56,237 nucleotides of DNA from Enterococcus hulanensis. GTDB taxonomy: Bacteria > Bacillota > Bacilli > Lactobacillales > Enterococcaceae. The number at the start of each line of letters is the position of its first letter. The stretch's first letter is position 1. The DNA lies in NCBI RefSeq assembly GCF_005405485.1, contig NZ_BJED01000023.1, forward strand, positions 1-56,237, given 5' to 3'. Shown piece by piece: positions 26,633-35,910 of the stretch. Under the pieces are notes generated by a model. It was not told the origin of the DNA and made no database searches. It was given only the letters and a program-made list of their open reading frames with translations. Made by a program: the position numbers and the translations under genes.

Positions 26633-27025
26633 ATGAAATGGGAACCCTATAATTACTCAGCGGCTTTCAAAGAACCTTATCGAATCCAGGACTTAGGAAA
26701 TTTAGGTCGATTACCAGCACCAATCGCTGCAGCAAATATTGGAAGTTTCCTATTAATTTTGGGACTGATGTGGGTAGTATTTCGTGAAATGATTCAAGGA
26801 ATATCTGAGACACTCCCATTTTTTCCAGCCCTATGCTATATCGGAATACCTGCAGGGAGTGTACTTTTAATGAACAAGGTACAACCTGACGGAAAAAAGA
26901 TATACTACTATATTTTTGATTTGATAGTTTATATCGTGACTATTCAATTAAGAGATATTGTTTTCTATAATGGAAAATCCTATGAACGTTCAGAAATAGA
27001 TGGAAAAATAAGTTTTAGTAATTAG
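26633..27025 (+). CDS. tcpE: Conjugal transfer protein TcpE (Tn916 Orf17-like)
   Basis: A 130-aa membrane protein. The N terminus WEPYNYSAAFKEPYRIQ is typical of TcpE. Two membrane helices (about 38-58 and 65-83) follow, then a short soluble tail. It starts two bases after the tcpD stop. TcpE is a channel component whose location in the membrane depends on other Tcp proteins. Confidence 0.82.
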   Translation: MKWEPYNYSAAFKEPYRIQDLGNLGRLPAPIAAANIGSFLLILGLMWVVFREMIQGISETLPFFPALCYIGIPAGSVLLMNKVQPDGKKIYYYIFDLIVYIVTIQLRDIVFYNGKSYERSEIDGKISFSN

Positions 27026-27076
27026 TGCAAAAGTCGGTCTGGGATATAAAGTTCTATCACAAAAAAGGACTCTTCA

Positions 27077-27730
27077 TTAAAAAAGCCCTGATGCTAAAGA
27101 AACTGTGATAAAAGCTTGTGTTGCTTCTTTACTTATATATTTTACTAAAAAGCTAAGGACCACAAGATAAATCATAATCATAAATAACAGAAGAATCGGA
27201 TTTTGAATTTTAGTCATTTTTTTGAATGGAATCCACAAAAAGAAGAGATGCGTCATTGAAAAAAACAATAGAAAAATAAGCAGTGAAAATAGAACTGATA
27301 CAAGATAAAAAAAAGAAAAATTAAGAGATTCGTTTATAGTGGCTATAGTAATTGGGGTACTAGAAATCTTGTTGTATATCAAAAAAGATATTAGACCAAT
27401 GCTATTAATGTCAAATAAGATACCTGGATCAAGGTCTATATTTTTAATTCCTCTATCCGCCTTAAAAGCTATGTCCCAAATGATTGCAATACCAAGTAGA
27501 ATAAGTGTGGTTGCAAAAAAGTTTATGACATATTGAGTTGATATTCTATCTAGAAATACTTGTATAGAATTCGGTAGTGCAGCAAAGAAAAGCGATAGAC
27601 TGTTATTGATTATAAAACTAGCCTGTAATGGAAATAAAAGAGTAAATATCAATAGATACATGAGACCTCTAGGTATCTTCTTTGCCATTCTCATTATTAC
27701 ATCAAGAGTCTTTTCAATAATTGTATTCAT
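27077..27730 (-). CDS. Multi-pass membrane protein, divergent partner of HEPN-like gene
   Basis: A 217-aa integral membrane protein with four to five predicted membrane segments (for example LMYLLIFTLLFPLQASFII, FFATTLILLGIAIIWDI, PILLLFMIMIYLVVLSFL). It is the only minus-strand gene inside the tra block. It is AT-rich and separated by 132 bases from the plus-strand HEPN-like gene, with which it shares a divergent promoter region. GGAGGAAT lies before the ATG. No family recognised. It may be the membrane half of an inserted two-gene module. Confidence 0.6.
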   Translation of the reverse strand: MNTIIEKTLDVIMRMAKKIPRGLMYLLIFTLLFPLQASFIINNSLSLFFAALPNSIQVFLDRISTQYVINFFATTLILLGIAIIWDIAFKADRGIKNIDLDPGILFDINSIGLISFLIYNKISSTPITIATINESLNFSFFYLVSVLFSLLIFLLFFSMTHLFFLWIPFKKMTKIQNPILLLFMIMIYLVVLSFLVKYISKEATQAFITVSLASGLF

Positions 27731-27824
27731 AGATTCCTCCGTTTCCTTAATTATATCAAATCCAATTTGAGAAAAGGAAGTGGTTAAAGGAACTTTTGAA
27801 TACTCATTTAAGTCCTGAAATTTA

Positions 27825-27833
27825 TGTTATGAT
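27825..27833 (+). promoter_or_regulatory. Extended -10 element for the HEPN-like gene
   Basis: TGTTATGAT matches the extended -10 pattern and ends 29 bases before the ATG at 27863. The -35 region is weak. The GGAGCGG ribosome site follows. Confidence 0.4.
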
Positions 27834-27862
27834 TACAAAAAGATGAGTAAGGAGCGGTATTT

Positions 27863-28864
27863 ATGCCAGCAATGGGATTTGTTCAAGTTGCTTTTCAATC
27901 AAGTGTGCAACCATCACAAATAATAAAATTTCTAGAGATACGAGGGTTTAAAAAACCTGAAAATGGTGAAGAAAATCAATTAATTTATAAAGATAAAACT
28001 CGATTTGATGGGGAGATTATTTGTTCTTTGGAATTAAAGGATAAGCTGATATTGAGCATTTATCCAGGAGGACATCCGTTTCAAAATATGAGTATTTTCG
28101 TTCAACAGCTCTGTTTAGATTTTAGAGAAGTGTTACACGGAGAGATATTAGGGTTTATGAAAGGTATAAACCAAGCATCAATTGAAAGCTTGGTTGGTGA
28201 ATCTCAATCGGAGATTCTATTTCACAACAGTTTCAGTAAGTTTATTAATCAGTCAGTCTTAATTGATATGTTGTTACGAGATTTTAAAGAGGAAAAAATG
28301 CAGAACCATTCATATAGCAGCTCTGTTAATGATAAGTTGCTGAGCATGATAGAAGTTAATCTAGTTACGAACATGGAAATCTTTTTTAGAGAGCTGTGGA
28401 AATACTTCTTATTGGATTTAAAAATTACACCAAAATCTGTCAGGGATAAGAAGTTTGAACGTTATCAACTGGAAGGCCTCATTAGTGGAGAAAATGATTT
28501 TGAGAGTGTACTTGCTAGTAGTTTTAGTTTTCAAAATCTAAGTAATATTAGCAGCAACCTGTACGATATTTCCAAGAAAAAATTTCAAATAAAGGACATT
28601 TTTGGTTGTTTAGCCAAAGAGTATAAAAGAAATTTTCAGAACAATATTTCATCTTTATTCAATAGTAGACATAAAATTGTCCACGAAAATGATGATTTGG
28701 GTTACGGCATGGATGAGCTGAGAAATAATTTTTATGATGTTATACGAGTAGTAGGTGAAATATATTTATCAATTTGTAAAGATAAAGATTATCAAACTAT
28801 TATGATTCATGAATCTGTTATGTCTTTTCCATTTTTAGAAGAATTACTTGATAAACGTAGGTAG
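27863..28864 (+). CDS. HEPN-like protein, possible RNase of a defence module
   Basis: A 333-aa soluble protein. The C-terminal ~150 residues are helical and contain SRHKIVHEND, in which R269 and H274 fit the R-x4-6-H motif of HEPN ribonucleases (RiboL-PSP/MAE-type). The N-terminal ~130 residues are a mixed fold I do not recognise. It has its own promoter, interrupts the tra operon between tcpE and the virB4-like gene, and is divergent from a membrane protein. HEPN proteins commonly cut RNA in abortive-infection or toxin systems. The assignment is inference from one motif and context. Confidence 0.55.
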   Translation: MPAMGFVQVAFQSSVQPSQIIKFLEIRGFKKPENGEENQLIYKDKTRFDGEIICSLELKDKLILSIYPGGHPFQNMSIFVQQLCLDFREVLHGEILGFMKGINQASIESLVGESQSEILFHNSFSKFINQSVLIDMLLRDFKEEKMQNHSYSSSVNDKLLSMIEVNLVTNMEIFFRELWKYFLLDLKITPKSVRDKKFERYQLEGLISGENDFESVLASSFSFQNLSNISSNLYDISKKKFQIKDIFGCLAKEYKRNFQNNISSLFNSRHKIVHENDDLGYGMDELRNNFYDVIRVVGEIYLSICKDKDYQTIMIHESVMSFPFLEELLDKRR

Positions 28865-28990
28865 CAAAGGAATGCAGTATATTATTTGATATCGTTAAAT
28901 GAAGGCTGGGTTATTTGTTGCAACATAATACTACAAAAATGACTTACTCAGAATTGATTTAGAAAATGAAATAAAAATAGGAGGGAAAGG

Positions 28991-31507
28991 ATGACAGTTG
29001 TAAAAAATCCTATTGTTGCAATAAAGGATAATCTTTTACTGACAAGTGATAACAATATTTGGGCGTATTTCCAAGTATCACCAAAAACCATTACCCAAAA
29101 TAATCCGAATGCCATTCAAGAGAACAAAGAACAAATGGCAAATCTGATGCAGCTACTTGCACCTTATGAAGATGTAGAACTAATCATGTTTCCTCGAACA
29201 ATGAATTTATCAAGTAAGTTCACCAAACTATCTGAGGGATTTGATAAGAAGAATCCAGATTTAGGTGAGTACTATTCGAGCGAAACCGTTAATCTATTGG
29301 AAAGAGAAGGTACGATTTATCGGCCTTCTTTTTTGTTGGGTGTGAAGATAAAAGATCAGTATATAGCCGAAAGTTTAAAAGAGTTATTTAACAAGTTGAC
29401 GACAGAATTGGTCGACGAAGTTTTAGGTTTTGCTGGGTATGAGTGGATTGATGGTGAAGAATTATTGGATCGAATGATAGAAGTTTCAAATGAGGTGACA
29501 CAATTACTTTATTCTTTTTCAATCCGACCCTTAGATGAAAAGGAAATGATCTATGTGAATCGGCTGCAGTATATTCGAGGAATGCGCCATAAAATCGAAG
29601 ATGAAAACCATTGGCAGGATATCGAGGATATTCAGTCTGCAGTGATTCGTCCAATTAAAAAGGGAAAAGGTATTCTAAAAATAGAGGATGAATTGGGTGA
29701 AAGTTATCTATCGATTCTACCTATCGGAAATTTTCCAGACAATATGAGTAATATGAATATTTTTCAGTTTGCTCAAAATTTGAATTTTCCTGTAGAATTT
29801 CGAATGAAACTTCATTATCCAGAATTGATGGGTTCTCAAGGACTTCAAATGCGAGCTGGATGGTTGAACAATCGGTTTAAGGATGAACAAAGTGATCAAG
29901 AAAAACACGGGGATGAACCAACGGATCGTGTGCTGACGATTCGCTATTTATTGAAGCATATGCGAGAGCGAATGAATAATGGTGAACCCATCATTGATTG
30001 GTTGGGATGTTTTGTTGTGTATGGGAATACTAGGCAAGAGGTGCGGCAACGCAGCTTAACCATTATAAAACTGTTGAGTCAAAGTGTGAAAGTTTGCCGA
30101 GGAAAGAATGATCAAATCAAACTGTTTTACAAATTATTAATGGGTCAATCACTTGGAAATCAAACACATTGGAAGCAACGAACGAACGTGGCTGCTATTG
30201 CCGAGCTTCTTTTTGGAACCATTACCGAATTAGGGATGGATTCGGGTTGGTACATTGGTCGACAAGATGTGGTGGGGTTGAAAGGCTCAAAAGGTGAGAA
30301 GACAGAACTAGAAGAATTAATTTATGCCTCTAACAAGTATGTTTTTTTGAATCCTTTGGCGATTGCAGAGGGGATCAAGGGAGCTTTATATGATGCACCA
30401 CATATGGCGGTTACTGGAAAAACAGGGAAAGGAAAGACATTCCTTGTTGGATTAATCTTTCTCTATAGTTCTTTTTTAGAAGCTCAAAGTCTTTTCATTG
30501 ATCCCAAAGGCGAAAAAAAGAAATGGTTCATGAAATTGGTCAATGATCCCTATTACCAACAGAATTATCCATTATTTATCCAACATCTTAATCGAATCAA
30601 TTATGTCACACTGAATGTAAATAAGAAAAGAAACTATGGCGTATTGGACCCGTTTGTTTACTTGGATCGAATCGAGGCAAAACAAGTAGCTCAAGATATG
30701 ATCGATGAACTGAGTCCATTAGGATCAAACCATAAGTTAAAAGGGGCAGTACTCGAAGGTATCCAAAAAGTTTTGACCAGCCGTGATGCAGGCGAAAAGG
30801 TTGGCTTGCTGCACGTAGTTGATTGGCTAGAAAAGCATTCAGATGAAAAAATTCATGAATATGGCCGATTCCTGCAATTGAGTATTACCGATTCTATCCT
30901 ACGATTAGGGTTTTCTTATGGAGAAAATAATGGGCTAGATTTTAAAGAGAAAACAACCGTGTTGGAAATCCAAGGATTGACACTGCCAAAAGACGATATT
31001 TCACTAGAACTCTATTCGGATGCTGATAGAAAAGCCTTGTGTCTGATGATCAGTTTAGGTCGTTTCTGTGAAATGTTTGGAAAAAAGGATATTGAGAAAA
31101 AGACCGCTGTTTATTTCACTGAGGCCTGGGTATTCAATAAATCAAATTCAGGTCGAGCGATCATTTCCTCGATTGCTCGTGTTGGCCGATCCCAAATGAA
31201 TCAATTAGTGCTTGATACGCAGTTTATTGATGATTTGGGTACAGAAGATGAAAAGGGAAATTATGGCGTTGTCTTTGCTTTTGATGAAGACAGTGAACGA
31301 GACAAAATTCTGAGTCATCTAGGATTGGAGCGTAATGAAGAGAATCGAAAAGAAATGAAACGAATGATCAAGGGTCAATGCTGGATGCGTGATATCTATG
31401 GTCGAGTAGGTAAATTGAATGTTCATAGTCTATTTGAAGAATTCACGGAAGCATTGAAAACGACTGAGAAGACCAGTAATAGTGAAGCGGAAGAACAAGT
31501 GGTTTAA
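28991..31507 (+). CDS. VirB4-like conjugation ATPase (Tn916 Orf16-like)
   Basis: An 838-aa ATPase that powers the type IV-like conjugation channel. Walker A TGKTGKGKT lies at about residues 474-483, and Walker B-like and sensor segments (KTAVYFTEAWVF, RVGRSQMNQLVLDTQF) lie in the C-terminal third. The N-terminal ~400 residues form the VirB4/TraC-type accessory region. Length is close to Tn916 Orf16. GGAGGGAAAGG precedes the ATG. Upstream noncoding sequence 28865-28990 holds nothing recognisable. Confidence 0.9.
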   Translation: MTVVKNPIVAIKDNLLLTSDNNIWAYFQVSPKTITQNNPNAIQENKEQMANLMQLLAPYEDVELIMFPRTMNLSSKFTKLSEGFDKKNPDLGEYYSSETVNLLEREGTIYRPSFLLGVKIKDQYIAESLKELFNKLTTELVDEVLGFAGYEWIDGEELLDRMIEVSNEVTQLLYSFSIRPLDEKEMIYVNRLQYIRGMRHKIEDENHWQDIEDIQSAVIRPIKKGKGILKIEDELGESYLSILPIGNFPDNMSNMNIFQFAQNLNFPVEFRMKLHYPELMGSQGLQMRAGWLNNRFKDEQSDQEKHGDEPTDRVLTIRYLLKHMRERMNNGEPIIDWLGCFVVYGNTRQEVRQRSLTIIKLLSQSVKVCRGKNDQIKLFYKLLMGQSLGNQTHWKQRTNVAAIAELLFGTITELGMDSGWYIGRQDVVGLKGSKGEKTELEELIYASNKYVFLNPLAIAEGIKGALYDAPHMAVTGKTGKGKTFLVGLIFLYSSFLEAQSLFIDPKGEKKKWFMKLVNDPYYQQNYPLFIQHLNRINYVTLNVNKKRNYGVLDPFVYLDRIEAKQVAQDMIDELSPLGSNHKLKGAVLEGIQKVLTSRDAGEKVGLLHVVDWLEKHSDEKIHEYGRFLQLSITDSILRLGFSYGENNGLDFKEKTTVLEIQGLTLPKDDISLELYSDADRKALCLMISLGRFCEMFGKKDIEKKTAVYFTEAWVFNKSNSGRAIISSIARVGRSQMNQLVLDTQFIDDLGTEDEKGNYGVVFAFDEDSERDKILSHLGLERNEENRKEMKRMIKGQCWMRDIYGRVGKLNVHSLFEEFTEALKTTEKTSNSEAEEQVV

Positions 31508-31583
31508 ATAAAAACTGTTATGGGCAAATGAAATAATTTGTTGCTATACTTTTAGTCAACTATTTGAGAGAGGTTGATTTGAA

Positions 31584-31853
31584 ATGAAAAGAGTTGGTTT
31601 GGGTGTTGTCTTACTTGGACTTTTTCTTGTTCTGGTCGGATGTGGGAATTCGTTGAGCAAAATGAATGATGGTACAAAAAAAGCTGTAAATACAGTCATG
31701 GATTTTAAGAATAAGTACAATAAAAAAGATAACGAAGAAAGAAAAGACTATGAGTTTGATTCAGGATACTTTCCCATTGATTTATCTGAAAAAGAGTTTA
31801 AGCAAGCAATTGAACAAGATAGTGTTGACAAGATTTTTGAAGCAAAAGAATAA
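31584..31853 (+). CDS. Small lipoprotein of the transfer region
   Basis: An 89-aa protein with a signal peptide and lipobox LVGC (Cys22), followed by a short charged domain. It lies between the virB4-like and orf15-like genes and has its own terminator. Small lipoproteins in such positions may act in entry exclusion or channel assembly; nothing in the sequence decides this. Confidence 0.65.
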   Translation: MKRVGLGVVLLGLFLVLVGCGNSLSKMNDGTKKAVNTVMDFKNKYNKKDNEERKDYEFDSGYFPIDLSEKEFKQAIEQDSVDKIFEAKE

Positions 31854-31861
31854 TTAGGAAG

Positions 31862-31886
31862 AGAGTCTGGAAGTAGGCTCTTTTTT
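31862..31886 (+). terminator. Terminator after the small lipoprotein gene
   Basis: A 6-bp stem (31862-31867 with 31876-31881, one wobble) is followed by six T residues, starting 9 bases after the stop codon. Confidence 0.65.
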
Positions 31887-31916
31887 GATGCCTAAAAAAA
31901 AGAGAAGAGGGATGAT

Positions 31917-33980
31917 TTGAAAAAAATCAAAACCAGCAAACGAATGATATGGTTTGTCGTGCTTTTTACTTTTTTAGCGTTGTTTCTATCTGTATCGGTA
32001 TATGCAAAGTCTGATAAAAGTAATCTTTACATTGTTGGAAACTATCACTTGGACACCTTCTCTTCTTACATTGGGGATACAGAATATTCGCTTGGAAAAA
32101 TGTTGTTTGGGAAGAATGGGACAGATTTTATTCAGATGATCACCAATATGATGTTTAGCTCGAATAAAATCGTTTGGCAGGTTTTTGATTTTATCATCGA
32201 AAAACTCTACAAAGGAGCCGCAATGGATGGACTTATCCATACCTTCTTTCAGTTCTCCAAGAATATCTACGATAAGTTATTCAATGTTGTTGGGTTGGGA
32301 CTAACAGGATTATATGTTGTTTATATTTTCTATTTGAAGGTATGCAAAAGTAGCAATCAAGCAAAAAAGGCATTGGTCCGTTTTCTATGTGTAGTAGGAT
32401 TCTCCATCCTGTGGTTTGGCAATGGTACAGTGGCTAGTCAAGGGGAAAAGTTGGCCAAAGATTTAAACACCTATTCTACTGCAGTCGAAGGTTTGATTTT
32501 TGAAGCGACAAATGGCATTGAAGATTTGAGTATCTCAACTACGAGCGAGGATGCTATTAAACAAGTTCGGGAAATGTATTATCAAAAAGCGGTAGTAGAG
32601 CCGTATCTATTATTAAACTATGGCACAACAGATATTGATGAATTAATGAAAGTAGGAATACAGCCTGCAGAATTTTTGTCCAAAACAATAAAAAGTGAAG
32701 ATATGAAAAATATTTCTAATGATGTTACAGAAGCAGCCAAAGATGAGGATGACAAAAAAGAAACTTATCGTGCATTTATTCAACCTACGAAAAGCATTTA
32801 TAAAATGATCGTTGGGATCATGAGTCCGAGTTTAAATGTCTCATTAGGAATTCCGATTTTAATGATCGGGATGGTACGGTTCTTATTCCAGCTAGGCGCA
32901 TTATTGATGTTGCTGGCATTGGCCTTCATGCTGTTTGTCTCATTTTTCCCTGGGATGGACTATCTGATTTTTCGAGGGATAAAAACATTTGTTGGCTTTC
33001 TCTTTCAAAAATCGATTTATAGTGTGCTGATATTGGTGGCCTTTCTAGTCTTCAATATTATTGATGATTTGATTCCTATGAATACCGTTGCTGGTTTTAT
33101 TGGCAATATGGTTGTTCGAGGGCTTGTCTCGCTCATTGTATTTCTAAAGCGGAAGGCCATTCTGGAGAAGCTAGGTTTAGGACAGGCGGATCGAACATTA
33201 TCAAAAGCAAAAACAAAAGCACAAAATACCAAAAGAGAAGTCACTCAAACTGTTCGTAGAGGCAAAGCATTGACAGAACAACTCATTTTGAAAGGAACTG
33301 ATATTGCTGGGAAGATCCATCCAGGTATTTTTGCAGCAAGTCAGTTGTATCAACGGACAAAGCAACAGAAAGCTACGCCTGCTAGAAATCCTAAAGAGAG
33401 ACCATTAGAGATTGCGAATGGTCGAAGGAAACAATTACCTTTTGATGAGAAGTCTCTTGTGAGCAATGCTCAGCCACAAACAAGACATCCGACTGTTGCA
33501 GCATTACGTCCAAGGAAAACTGCTGAGTCGATAAATGAAAAAATAGCAGCAATCAATGGAAGTATTCCCTTAACAACTTCTCCTTTACCTATTGATCGAC
33601 TTCTTAAAGGAAGAAATACAAAAGGAAAGAATGAGCGGAAATTTTCAATCGCTCAACCATCTAGGAAACATACCGGACAGAGCATTCCTTTTGCAAAAAA
33701 TGTTCCTAGATTGATTGCAAATGATTCATTGACTCAACAAGTAACTCAATTGAAACAGTCACGAGCATTGATCACAAATCAAAACAGGATGAAGTCATTG
33801 AAACAAGTAAATGCATTATCACAACAGGATCGAAACATAAAAATGATTGATAGCCTAAATGAATCCGTTGGGACGAATCAAGGATCAATCGATTCTACTA
33901 GCAGCAAGACACCAAGAAAAACAATTGATGCACAATTGGGTAGAAACTTCACTTTACCAGAAGGAAGAAGCCCACAATAA
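31917..33980 (+). CDS. Polytopic conjugation channel protein (Tn916 Orf15/VirB6-like)
   Basis: A 687-aa protein with a signal-like N-terminal segment, then several membrane helices between about residues 115 and 420 (one pair around VVGLGLTGLYVVYIFYLKV, others around LLMLLALAFMLFVSFF and VLILVAFLVFNIID). A long basic, Gln/Lys-rich cytoplasmic tail follows (about 420-687). Topology and position match Orf15 of Tn916, the probable membrane pore component. It starts at TTG behind AGAAGAGGG; a nearby ATG is out of frame. Confidence 0.85.
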   Translation: MKKIKTSKRMIWFVVLFTFLALFLSVSVYAKSDKSNLYIVGNYHLDTFSSYIGDTEYSLGKMLFGKNGTDFIQMITNMMFSSNKIVWQVFDFIIEKLYKGAAMDGLIHTFFQFSKNIYDKLFNVVGLGLTGLYVVYIFYLKVCKSSNQAKKALVRFLCVVGFSILWFGNGTVASQGEKLAKDLNTYSTAVEGLIFEATNGIEDLSISTTSEDAIKQVREMYYQKAVVEPYLLLNYGTTDIDELMKVGIQPAEFLSKTIKSEDMKNISNDVTEAAKDEDDKKETYRAFIQPTKSIYKMIVGIMSPSLNVSLGIPILMIGMVRFLFQLGALLMLLALAFMLFVSFFPGMDYLIFRGIKTFVGFLFQKSIYSVLILVAFLVFNIIDDLIPMNTVAGFIGNMVVRGLVSLIVFLKRKAILEKLGLGQADRTLSKAKTKAQNTKREVTQTVRRGKALTEQLILKGTDIAGKIHPGIFAASQLYQRTKQQKATPARNPKERPLEIANGRRKQLPFDEKSLVSNAQPQTRHPTVAALRPRKTAESINEKIAAINGSIPLTTSPLPIDRLLKGRNTKGKNERKFSIAQPSRKHTGQSIPFAKNVPRLIANDSLTQQVTQLKQSRALITNQNRMKSLKQVNALSQQDRNIKMIDSLNESVGTNQGSIDSTSSKTPRKTIDAQLGRNFTLPEGRSPQ

Positions 33981-33997
33981 AGATAACAATATCTGTA

Positions 33998-34029
33998 GTC
34001 CTAGAGAAAATACTCTCTAGGGCTTTTTT
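33998..34029 (+). terminator. Terminator after the orf15-like gene
   Basis: A 10-bp stem (33998-34007 with 34014-34023, one wobble) followed by TTTTTT. Confidence 0.85.
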
Positions 34030-34052
34030 CATTTAGTAGGAGGGACGCTGGG

Positions 34053-35891
34053 ATGGAAGAGACGAAGAGAAACAGAGGATGTGGATGTGGTTGTTTAGGG
34101 TGCTTGATCCCTCTATTGATTGTTGGATTTTTTTTCATGCTAAGCATGTATATCATGGGCGTGGATGAAGAGAATCATTGTCAGGATAGATCTAGCATGG
34201 TATCCGTTGATATTGACAATGCTGGCTCAGAAGAAAATGCCAAAGCGATCTATGATTTTTTTATAAGTGAACTGAATGCTACACCTCAAGGAGCTGCAGG
34301 ACCAATGGGATGTATGGATTTTGAGTCAGGTGGATTTAATCCTGGGATTGAAAATTCTTCCAGTGGTGCCTTTGGGTTAGCCCAATGGTTAGGTTCTCGT
34401 AAGGAAGCACTACGAGCATTTGCGGCTGAAAAAGGAAAAGAAATGTCCAACTTGGGCGTTCAATTGGAGTTTCTAAAAAAGGAATTGGAAAATCCTTATT
34501 ATGCCAAAGCGAAGACAGCACTGCAATTGAATGATGTTCATGAGGCTCAACATCAATGGTTATTATGGTTTGAAGGACTTAGCCAAGATTCTTCTCAATG
34601 GCATTCCGAGGAACGGAATGCTAGAGCAGATAAATGGTTTGCAAAATTCGGTAGTAACAATCCAATTTCTAGTGTTGCCATGGAAAATGCAGCAAAAGGA
34701 CAGTTAGAGAGTTTGGCTGCAGAATGTGCGTCTGCTACTACAGGCGATGGTGGCGACATTCTTGAAGTGGCGAAGAGCTTAATAGGATATTTTAGTTATT
34801 CTCAGGAGAACAGAACTTCATTTGGTAATCCCCTGAACCCAAAAAAGAGTGGACAGGCAGATTGTTCAAGTTTTGTTTGGCTTGTACTCACAAAAGCTGG
34901 TTATAAGACATCACAAGTAGCATGGGCAACACCCTCCATGACTTCTGATGCACGAGGAGCAAAGCAATATCTTCAAGAGATACCAGAAAGTGAGGCAAAG
35001 GCAGGAGATATGATCGTGGTAAATTTGGGTGCTGGATTTGGAAATGATGGGCACACGGCAATTTTGACAGAAAATTGGCATGGGAACACCACTAAAATTA
35101 TTGAAATGGGTGGTTATGGTGCTGATTCTGTTCACGAAGGGCAAGTAGATACTTCTTTTGGTTATCTACTTGCAGGTGATATTTGTTTTGCAAGAGCTGT
35201 TGGTGCGCCAGCAGGAGGAAGCGGCAAAGGGCAAAAAGGCATCTTTAAATCGTTGGACCAACTTAATAAGTCTGCAGGTAAATTAGCCTACGGCATTTAC
35301 TATTTCAATGATAAAAAATACTTATCGAACAACAATAATGATCCAATGATCTCAGCCTCAGTCATAAAAGTGTTTATCATAGAATACCTCTATGATAAAG
35401 GAAGAATAGGTGAAACTGCAGAAGGTCAATCTGTTCAAAGTTTGATTGAACGAATGATCACTGTAAGTGACAATGACGCGACCAATATACTAATTGACCA
35501 TGTTGGAATGGAAGCATTGAATCAATTCTTTTTGGAAAAAGGATATTCAAATACGAAGTTACAGCGGAAAATGTTGGCTCAAGGAAATGAAAATTATACC
35601 TCACTTCAAGATTGTATGAATTTTCTCAGAAAGCTTTATGAGAATCAAGGCAATCCAAAGCATTCGGCTATGTTGGAAACCATGAAAAGACAACAGATAA
35701 GGTCAAAAATACCTAGTCAACTAGATGTTCCCGTAGCAAACAAAACAGGTGAATTGCCAACTGTTGAAAATGACGTTGGAATTGTTTTTAGTAATAGACC
35801 ATATGCAATTGTTGTTTTAACGAATAATGTCTCTAATTCTCAAGAGATACGAACTGGAATTGGGAATCTAGCGTTAGAAGCGAAGAAATAA
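34053..35891 (+). CDS. Three-domain cell-wall enzyme: lysozyme-like + NlpC/P60 + beta-lactamase-fold serine hydrolase
   Basis: A 612-aa membrane-anchored protein. After a short Cys/Gly-rich start and one membrane helix (about 18-38) comes a tail-lysozyme-type domain (about 60-205, MGCMDFESGGFNP and GAFGLAQWLG). An NlpC/P60 peptidase follows (about 235-385; Cys271 in ADCSSF, His in DGHTAI). These two match Tn916 Orf14/CwlT. Residues about 400-612 are an added class A beta-lactamase-like domain with S436-x-x-K439, S472-D-N and K564-T-G. No omega-loop Glu (ExxLN) is visible, so a peptidoglycan-directed transpeptidase/carboxypeptidase or binding role is likelier than drug hydrolysis. Confidence 0.88.
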   Translation: MEETKRNRGCGCGCLGCLIPLLIVGFFFMLSMYIMGVDEENHCQDRSSMVSVDIDNAGSEENAKAIYDFFISELNATPQGAAGPMGCMDFESGGFNPGIENSSSGAFGLAQWLGSRKEALRAFAAEKGKEMSNLGVQLEFLKKELENPYYAKAKTALQLNDVHEAQHQWLLWFEGLSQDSSQWHSEERNARADKWFAKFGSNNPISSVAMENAAKGQLESLAAECASATTGDGGDILEVAKSLIGYFSYSQENRTSFGNPLNPKKSGQADCSSFVWLVLTKAGYKTSQVAWATPSMTSDARGAKQYLQEIPESEAKAGDMIVVNLGAGFGNDGHTAILTENWHGNTTKIIEMGGYGADSVHEGQVDTSFGYLLAGDICFARAVGAPAGGSGKGQKGIFKSLDQLNKSAGKLAYGIYYFNDKKYLSNNNNDPMISASVIKVFIIEYLYDKGRIGETAEGQSVQSLIERMITVSDNDATNILIDHVGMEALNQFFLEKGYSNTKLQRKMLAQGNENYTSLQDCMNFLRKLYENQGNPKHSAMLETMKRQQIRSKIPSQLDVPVANKTGELPTVENDVGIVFSNRPYAIVVLTNNVSNSQEIRTGIGNLALEAKK

Positions 35892-35910
35892 ACTGATGGA
35901 ATGGGGAGAG

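Noticed and set aside
35230-35891. Beta-lactam resistance gene
   Set aside because: The class A motifs are a C-terminal domain of a conjugation hydrolase, with no evident omega-loop Glu; resistance is not supported.
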